NCBI GenBank assembly: GCA_902615915.1
Contig: CACMQQ010000006.1
Location: 23,624-87,623, forward strand
DNA from: an uncultured Fidelibacterota bacterium
Lineage (GTDB): Bacteria > Fidelibacterota > Marinisomatia > Marinisomatales > TCS55
Direction: 5' to 3'
DNA length: 64,000 bases
Shown: positions 57,757 through 64,000 of the stretch, one piece after another
Numbering within the stretch: the stretch's first letter is position 1
How the letters are laid out: the number at the start of each line of letters is the position of its first letter
Position numbers and translations under genes: made by a program
Notes under the pieces: generated by a model
The model's database searches: none
The model's input: the letters and a program-made list of their open reading frames with translations, nothing else
What the model was told of the DNA's origin: nothing

Positions 57757-58860
57757 TTATTTTTGATTTTCCGCTGAGATATTCATTTTATAATCTATAA
57801 GCTTAAGTGCTTTTGCGTACTGTTCTTGATTATCAGTATCAATTTCGTTCAAAGATCTTAATTTAGATCTTGCTTTTTTATACCACCTCTCAGCTTGAAA
57901 ATAGTCTTTTTTGAAATTTTCTTCAGTTCCGTTAAAATATTTATCACCTAGTTGCTCATATAAAGTCGCCATTCCTAAAAGCGCTTCAAAATCTTCTTCA
58001 TTTAAATAATAAGCTTCTTCAAAAGCAATGTCTGCATCGTTGTAATTATTCAACTGCATGTTTAAGACTCCAAGATTATAATAAAGGTCAGCTTTTCTGT
58101 TCTTATCTTGTTCACTTTCGATTGCAGATTTAAAAGTTTCAATAGACTTTTCTTTTTGATCATCCTCGTAGTAAAGCATTGCTAGTTGCCTAATTGCATC
58201 TGAATTGGCTGGATCAATGCTGATAGCTTTTTCAATATATTCTATGGCTGATTTCTTCTCACCAGTTAAGGCAAGGATTTGACCTAGACTATAATTAGGT
58301 TGAAAGTCGTTAGGCGATGCATCCAACGCTTTTTGTGCGCTTTCAATTGCCATCTGATTATTTCCTGCCTCATAATATGAATTTGCTAAAATAAGATATG
58401 TTTCGTTAGAAAGCGGGTCAATCTCAATAGACTCCTTAAATAAAGTTATTGCTTCATCCAAAAGTGATTTATCATTACTTGCTTTAAAGTCATTATATCT
58501 CCTAACAGCATTATTGTAACTTTCAGTCCAAAACATATTTCTATAGTTTTTGGTGACCTCAGAAATTGGTCTTCCATTTTGTACTCTAGCTGCAGGATTA
58601 ATGGCAAGTGCCTTGTCAAACATCTCATTCATTTTCTGCCACTCTCTTTTCTTAGAGTGGACATAATAACCAATATCTACCATTACAGCTGCATTTTCAG
58701 GTTCTACTTCAAGGGCTTTAAAAAGATACTCCTCAGCTTTAGCCCAATCTTTGTCTTGGATAGCAACTTTTGCAGTACTGTATTCAACAGATGATCCACA
58801 TCCAACTATAAGTATTAAAGATGAAAATAAAATAAAAAATAATTTGCTATTGAAGAACAT
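57757..58860 (-). CDS. TPR-repeat lipoprotein
   Basis: Internal start 'MFFNSKLFFILFSSLILIVGCGSS' with lipobox; repeated TPR motifs. Confidence 0.88.
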   Translation of the reverse strand: MFFNSKLFFILFSSLILIVGCGSSVEYSTAKVAIQDKDWAKAEEYLFKALEVEPENAAVMVDIGYYVHSKKREWQKMNEMFDKALAINPAARVQNGRPISEVTKNYRNMFWTESYNNAVRRYNDFKASNDKSLLDEAITLFKESIEIDPLSNETYLILANSYYEAGNNQMAIESAQKALDASPNDFQPNYSLGQILALTGEKKSAIEYIEKAISIDPANSDAIRQLAMLYYEDDQKEKSIETFKSAIESEQDKNRKADLYYNLGVLNMQLNNYNDADIAFEEAYYLNEEDFEALLGMATLYEQLGDKYFNGTEENFKKDYFQAERWYKKARSKLRSLNEIDTDNQEQYAKALKLIDYKMNISAENQK

Positions 58861-58919
58861 TAATCCCTCGATTTTTATTAAAGTTATAGTGTTTAAATTA
58901 GACACCCAAATTGGCTCAA

Positions 58920-59825
58920 TCAAGAACTTAGAGTGGAATATAAGTTAGATTTTCTATCTTCTAATTCTTCCTCTGAAACATTTAATATGCAACTTGTACC
59001 AAACCCCTCTACGCAGAATGAAGCCATTGCAGAGCCGTTTACTAATGAATCAGACAAAGTGCCACCTTGCGCTAAAGTTGAAATAAATGCACCACCAAAG
59101 ACATCTCCTGCTCCAGTTGGATCAACAACATTAACTTTATATGCACCAATCTTTATATTTTCTTCGTTGCTAAATAGCTCTGCTCCCTGACCTCCTTTTT
59201 TAACCACTACTATCTTTAGACCAAGATCTAAAAATATTGATGCTGAATCATAAATAGTCTTTTTCCCGCTAAGTAAACTAGCCTCACTTTCATTAATGAA
59301 AAGTATATCGGACGAAGAAAGCACATTATGCAGACTATCTTTAGCGATATCAATCCAAAGATTCATTGTATCAATTGCAATTATTTTGTTCGAATTCAAG
59401 CTTTGATCAATAACGAGTTGCTGTAAGTCTGGGTGTATATTGGCTAAAAAAATATGAGAATGATTTTGATTGCTTTTTGATAAAACAGGCTTAAAATCTT
59501 CAAATGCGCCTAAATCTGTAAATAATGTTTCTCTGTCATCCCAATTTTTTAAATATTTACCACCCCAACTAAATGTTTTACCCTTTGAAATAATTAAATC
59601 GTCAAGATTATTTGAATATTTTTTAAAAATTTTCTTACCCTCTTTTGGAAAATCGTAACCTACTATTCCAACAATAGAAGTCGGTACATTTTCACCTGAA
59701 ACTACAAGCGAATACGTTGTTGAACCGCCCAAGATATTCTTGCGACTATCAAATGGCGTTTCTATTGAGTCAATAGCTATTGATCCAACAATTAATAATG
59801 TATTATTTTGCATTAAAATCTCCAA
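58920..59825 (-). CDS. PfkB family carbohydrate/nucleoside kinase
   Basis: 'LIVGSIAIDSIETPF', 'NILGGSTTYS', 'DPTGAGDVFGGAFISTLAQGG' PfkB signature 2. Confidence 0.9.
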   Translation of the reverse strand: MEILMQNNTLLIVGSIAIDSIETPFDSRKNILGGSTTYSLVVSGENVPTSIVGIVGYDFPKEGKKIFKKYSNNLDDLIISKGKTFSWGGKYLKNWDDRETLFTDLGAFEDFKPVLSKSNQNHSHIFLANIHPDLQQLVIDQSLNSNKIIAIDTMNLWIDIAKDSLHNVLSSSDILFINESEASLLSGKKTIYDSASIFLDLGLKIVVVKKGGQGAELFSNEENIKIGAYKVNVVDPTGAGDVFGGAFISTLAQGGTLSDSLVNGSAMASFCVEGFGTSCILNVSEEELEDRKSNLYSTLSS

Positions 59826-59894
59826 TTATTAACATATATGCTGATTAAAGTTAAATACTTGCTGCAATAAAATTCGTCATGTAATTTCAAACCT

Positions 59895-60668
59895 ATGTCA
59901 CTGAAAACCTACGCCATAATTACAGATGTTCACGGAAATTCATCGTCTTTAAAAGAAGCAATAAAAATAATTAATAAAAGAAGTGATGTTGATCAAATCA
60001 TTTGCTTGGGAGATTATTTTGCTCTTGGGCCTGACCCAATGGGCTGCTATCAGTTACTTGAATCGCTTTCAAATTGTATTTTCCTTAGAGGAAATCACGA
60101 GCGATACCTTATCGAAAATCTTTGGACACATGAACGGCCAAACCTTGAAGGAATGTCTCCTGATGACCCAATATGCAAAGAAATAGTTCAAAATGAAAAA
60201 TGGACAGCAGAAATGATAGGAGAAAAAGGTAGAAATTTTTGTAACAAAACACGAATTGCAGAAAGACAAATTATTGAAGATACACTAGTTGAATTTACTC
60301 ATGCATGGTATCAGAGAGATGAGATACCTCCTACAATGGATGAAGCTATTGCATGGAAAAATCATATTTTAAAAGCTAACAATAAAATTAAGCACTTTAT
60401 TTTTGTACATGGACATACCCATTTACCAAGAAAAGAAGAAAAAGAAAATTTAAAAATTTTATGCCAGGGTGCAACTGGACTACCTTTTGATGAAGACCCC
60501 AGAGGGTCAATTGCTTTTTTAAAAATTGGCAGGAAATTTAATTGGGAAATCGTTCGATATGAATATGACAGAAAAAAATCTATTGATATGTTAGAAGATA
60601 TCAAGCCTCCATTTTATAAAAATCTTCAAAATACTATTCGATACGCCACTATCAGGAATGATATTTAA
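59895..60668 (+). CDS. Metallophosphoesterase family protein
   Basis: 'AIITDVHGNSSSLKEAI', 'IICLGDYFALGPDP', 'FLRGNHERYL', 'FVHGHTHLP'. Confidence 0.93.
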   Translation: MSLKTYAIITDVHGNSSSLKEAIKIINKRSDVDQIICLGDYFALGPDPMGCYQLLESLSNCIFLRGNHERYLIENLWTHERPNLEGMSPDDPICKEIVQNEKWTAEMIGEKGRNFCNKTRIAERQIIEDTLVEFTHAWYQRDEIPPTMDEAIAWKNHILKANNKIKHFIFVHGHTHLPRKEEKENLKILCQGATGLPFDEDPRGSIAFLKIGRKFNWEIVRYEYDRKKSIDMLEDIKPPFYKNLQNTIRYATIRNDI

Positions 60669-60694
60669 TTAAGTAAGAATTATTCATTATTAAT

Positions 60695-61810
60695 ATGGCT
60701 TATTTTGACAACAGCGCAACTACTCCGATTCATCCTGATGTTGTTAAAGCTATGAATGATTCGAACACTTTACATTTTGGTAATCCATCTAGTGTACATT
60801 CTAAAGGCAGAAAAAGCAAAGCACTGATCGAAAATTCACGTACTGAAATAGCAAAATGTATAGGGGCTCAATCAGAAGAAATTATTTTTACAGGCAGTGG
60901 TTCTGAGAGCAATAATATGATTCTTTGGTCAATGCTTTATAACAATAAAAAGCATGTTATAACATCATCTATCGAGCACCCTGCTATTACAAAAGTTTTA
61001 ATTAGTCTTGCTAAATTTGGAATAAGTTTTACGGAATTGCCTGTTGATAAATACGGTATGGTCGATCCAGACACGCTACTCAAAGCAATAAGAAAAGATA
61101 CTGGCTTAATAACGATCATGATGGTTAATAACGAGATAGGAACTGTTCAACCAATAAGTGAATTAGCGTCTATTGCAAGCGAACATAATATCCCATTCCA
61201 CTCAGACACAGTCCAAGCGCTAGGCAAAATTCCATTATTAGTTAATGAACTAAATTGTGATTTTTTAAGTTTCTCTGCTCACAAATTCTACGGACCTAAA
61301 GGGGTTGGCTTTTTATATAAAAAGAAATTAAAAGAAATTAAATCTTTAACTATTGGAGGTAGCCAGGAAAGTGGTTATCGCGCAGGAACGGAAAATATTT
61401 CCGGCATTGTAGGGTTGGCGGTTGCAACTAAATTAATTAGAGAAAATTTACCTAAACGTATAGAACACTTGAAACATCTTGAAAAAAGATTTAAAGAAAA
61501 TTTAAAAAATATAAATTCTAAGATTTTTTACAATGGTCATCCTAAGATACGCGTCCCTGGCCTAATTAGCATGACTATTCCTGGATATCGTAGCGATATT
61601 ATGATGGCAAAATTAGATAGGGAAAATTTAGAAGTTTCAAGCGGATCCGCGTGTGGCTCTGGCTCAATAAAACCATCAAAGGTCTTGCGAGAGATAGGCC
61701 ATAAGGATAATATTAATGTTTGTACACTCAGAATCAGCTTTGGTAGAGACAATTCTTCAGAAGATGTTGATCGACTTGCAAATGCAATGATTAGTATAAT
61801 TAATGAGTAA
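60695..61810 (+). CDS. Cysteine desulfurase (NifS/IscS-like)
   Basis: 'AYFDNSATTPIHPDVV', 'HFGNPSSVHSKGRKSK', 'FSAHKFYGPKGVGFLY', 'SGSACGSGSIKPSKVL' catalytic Cys loop. Confidence 0.95.
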   Translation: MAYFDNSATTPIHPDVVKAMNDSNTLHFGNPSSVHSKGRKSKALIENSRTEIAKCIGAQSEEIIFTGSGSESNNMILWSMLYNNKKHVITSSIEHPAITKVLISLAKFGISFTELPVDKYGMVDPDTLLKAIRKDTGLITIMMVNNEIGTVQPISELASIASEHNIPFHSDTVQALGKIPLLVNELNCDFLSFSAHKFYGPKGVGFLYKKKLKEIKSLTIGGSQESGYRAGTENISGIVGLAVATKLIRENLPKRIEHLKHLEKRFKENLKNINSKIFYNGHPKIRVPGLISMTIPGYRSDIMMAKLDRENLEVSSGSACGSGSIKPSKVLREIGHKDNINVCTLRISFGRDNSSEDVDRLANAMISIINE

Positions 61811-62879
61811 GCCTATAATTGTCGGTATTAGCGGCGGCGTTGATAGTTCAGTTTCAGCTTTTACACTAAAAGAAAAAGGGTATGAAATAGAATGCATCTT
61901 TATGAAAAACTGGGATGGAAATGAAGAATCTTGCACATCAGAGGAGGATTATAAAGACGCCTTGTTGGTTTGCGATAAAATTGATGTACCATTAAGAACG
62001 GTAAGCTTTGCTAAAGAATATTGGGACAATGTTTTTCAATACTTTCTATCTGAACATTCAAAAAATCGAACACCTAATCCAGATGTAATCTGTAATAGGG
62101 AAATTAAATTCAACTCTTTTTTAAATTATTCTATTGATCTTGGAGCAAAAAAAATAGCAACTGGTCACTATGCACAAATTAATAAAAAAGATGGACTGTA
62201 CACTCTCCATAAAGGCAAAGATAATACAAAAGACCAAAGTTATTTTTTATGCTCTCTAAATCAGAAAGCTCTATCTAGAAGCATATTTCCTATAGGCGAT
62301 ATCTCTAAAGATAGAGTTAGGCAAATAGCCAGAGATAATAATCTTCTAAATCATTCAAAAAAAGATAGTACTGGAATATGTTTTATAGGAGAGCAGGCGC
62401 ACTTTAAAAAATTTTTGAAAAAATACATTCCTGAGAAACCAGGTTTAATAAAGACCTCAGATGGAATTGCTTGTGGTCAACATGATGGCTTGATGTATTA
62501 CACAATTGGACAGAGAAAAGGGCTGGGAATAGGTGGCGGGTATGGTTCTAGCGAGCTACCATGGTTTGTTGCTGATAAAAATATTGAAGAAAATGTTCTT
62601 GTGGTTGCTCAGGGTCATGATCATCCGGCTTTATATCATTCTACCTTAACAGTATCTAATTTTAATTGGATATCGGGCACGCCCTCAAAAAAAAACAGCT
62701 TGACAGCAAAGATCAGATATCGCCAAAATGATCAAAATTGCAATATCGATGTCTTAAGCAAGGATAAAATTTATATCAAATTTGATGAACCACAATTTGC
62801 AATAACGCCTGGTCAATTTGCTGTTTTGTATGATAATGATGAGTGTCTGGGGGGAGGAATTATTGATGACAGAAAATAA
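61803..62879 (+). CDS. mnmA: tRNA-specific 2-thiouridylase
   Basis: 'IIVGISGGVDSSVSAFTLKEKGYEIECIFMKNWD', 'TPNPDVICNREIKF', 'ATGHYAQI', 'DQSYFLCSLNQ', 'STGICFIGE', 'YTIGQRKGLGIG'. Confidence 0.96.
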   Translation: MSKPIIVGISGGVDSSVSAFTLKEKGYEIECIFMKNWDGNEESCTSEEDYKDALLVCDKIDVPLRTVSFAKEYWDNVFQYFLSEHSKNRTPNPDVICNREIKFNSFLNYSIDLGAKKIATGHYAQINKKDGLYTLHKGKDNTKDQSYFLCSLNQKALSRSIFPIGDISKDRVRQIARDNNLLNHSKKDSTGICFIGEQAHFKKFLKKYIPEKPGLIKTSDGIACGQHDGLMYYTIGQRKGLGIGGGYGSSELPWFVADKNIEENVLVVAQGHDHPALYHSTLTVSNFNWISGTPSKKNSLTAKIRYRQNDQNCNIDVLSKDKIYIKFDEPQFAITPGQFAVLYDNDECLGGGIIDDRK

Positions 62880-62924
62880 AAAAATGTTTGGAACTAATAT
62901 AGGCATTTATTAGTATTTTTTACT

Positions 62925-63389
62925 ATGAGATTGCTAATTAAAACTACCTTGACCATATTGCTATTTTTTAATTTTTCTTATTCACAATTTAAAAATAGTA
63001 TAAAGTCCAACAAAATACCAGTTAACTCAAAAGGATTATCTCATGCTCAAGCAGCTTCTTTTCTTAATTCAAATAGATTTTCTTTGAATCAAAATTTTGG
63101 AATGAGCATGACAAGCTTCAATGGCCAATCTATTTCAATTGGAACATATTCAAATCAAGTAGAATATTTTATAAAGGACAATATGCGTTTAACAACAAAC
63201 ATTGGAATATCCTATCCAATGAGTGGCTCATCTCCATTGATGCAAAGTAATTTTATGAGCCCTAAGATATTTTATGGCGCAAATTTTGATTATAAAGTAA
63301 GCGAAAATATGTTATTTAATTTTTCGATAAATAACTACCAATTCAATACAAGTCGTTTTTCAAATAATATTTACAACTACAGTAGATAG
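62925..63389 (+). CDS. Hypothetical exported beta-rich (outer-membrane?) protein
   Basis: 154 aa, signal peptide; alternating beta-strand pattern; no family recognised. Confidence 0.6.
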   Translation: MRLLIKTTLTILLFFNFSYSQFKNSIKSNKIPVNSKGLSHAQAASFLNSNRFSLNQNFGMSMTSFNGQSISIGTYSNQVEYFIKDNMRLTTNIGISYPMSGSSPLMQSNFMSPKIFYGANFDYKVSENMLFNFSINNYQFNTSRFSNNIYNYSR

Positions 63390-63394
63390 CTAAA

Positions 63395-63946
63395 GTGGCA
63401 AAGATCAAGCGGAATAAATCTCCAAAGTCCTTAATATCAAAAAATAAAACCCAATCTAGTAGTAAAATTTTAAATGGTGGAATTGCTTTAATGGCAATTT
63501 TCCTTGTAGGGTTTATTTTTTCTTTTTCAACCAAGATAATTCAAAATGGAGATATTGATAAAGTTCAATTTCCTGCTATGTCCATTTCTGAATCAGCTGA
63601 GGAAATATATGAATCTAACCCCCTACTTGACATTGATATCGAGATTCTAAATGGTTGTGGTGAGCCGGGCCTCGCTGCTAAATTTTCTGACCTGTTAAGA
63701 AAAGAACGCATTGACGTAGTTAGATCAGAAAACGCAAATCATTTTGATTACGAGAAGACAATTTTAATTCAACGTACTGAAAATGTAGAGGGAATGAAAA
63801 TTGTAGCCAAAGCATTAAATCTAGATATAAATGACAAAAATCAGGTAATCACGCTTGTTGATTCAGATCTTGATGTGGACCTTACTCTCATAGTTGGTAA
63901 GGATTATCGAAACATTCCAGCTATACGGCGCTACATAAGTAATTAA
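63395..63946 (+). CDS. LytR C-terminal domain-like protein, single-pass membrane
   Basis: GTG start, one TM, then 'IDIEILNGCGEPGLAAKFSDLLRKERIDVVRSENANHFDYEKTILIQR' typical of the LytR_C domain. Confidence 0.78.
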   Translation: MAKIKRNKSPKSLISKNKTQSSSKILNGGIALMAIFLVGFIFSFSTKIIQNGDIDKVQFPAMSISESAEEIYESNPLLDIDIEILNGCGEPGLAAKFSDLLRKERIDVVRSENANHFDYEKTILIQRTENVEGMKIVAKALNLDINDKNQVITLVDSDLDVDLTLIVGKDYRNIPAIRRYISN

Positions 63947-63947
63947 T

Positions 63948-64000
63948 TTGATAAAAAAGACTAAAGCCGCTGATGATCTAACAGCGCAGATAGTAGAGCT
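63948..64000 (+). CDS. Partial ORF truncated by window end (identity not determinable)
   Basis: TTG start 'LIKKTKAADDLTAQIVE...' runs off the window; a ribosome silencing factor would fit the neighbourhood but 17 codons do not show it. Confidence 0.3.
   Translation, partial: MIKKTKAADDLTAQIVE

Noticed and set aside
63948-64000. rsfS/iojap start after the LytR_C gene
   Set aside because: Only 17 codons are visible and none are diagnostic; left as an unassigned partial ORF.
1-64000. Mobile elements, prophage, toxin-antitoxin or defence islands
   Set aside because: No transposase, integrase, phage structural, restriction-modification or Cas motifs were seen in any listed ORF.

Overview
The window is a dense, AT-rich bacterial chromosome segment with no rRNA, CRISPR array or mobile element recognised. 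Outer-membrane features (LptD, TonB-dependent receptor, many lipoproteins, PorV-like proteins) and C-terminal sorting tails (NYPNPFNPTT / VVPNPY) point to an FCB-group marine lineage, with Marinimicrobia/SAR406-like organisms my best guess (inference). Bases 1-25.4 kb form a beta-glucan (laminarin-like) utilisation locus: GH16, two GH5, GH3, a ROK sugar kinase, a TonB-dependent receptor, and two large non-catalytic secreted proteins with sorting domains. It also holds a duplicated, translationally coupled module of a giant VVPNPY-tailed surface protein plus a PorV-like barrel. In the complete copy this pair follows the TonB receptor where SusD would follow SusC in Bacteroidota. That SusD-less arrangement is the best candidate for an under-described system. 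A second candidate is a secreted acidic protein with three copies of an ~85-aa helical repeat and a His/Gly/Asp tract (26529-27977). The rest is an orphan secretin with a long C-terminal extension, a NTT-like transporter/HEAT/cNMP fusion, a YidD-domain fusion, a tRNA-Thr(CGU), and housekeeping genes (lptD, hisS, topA, glyS, rlmN, mnmA and others). All family calls come from reading protein motifs by eye; no database search was run.
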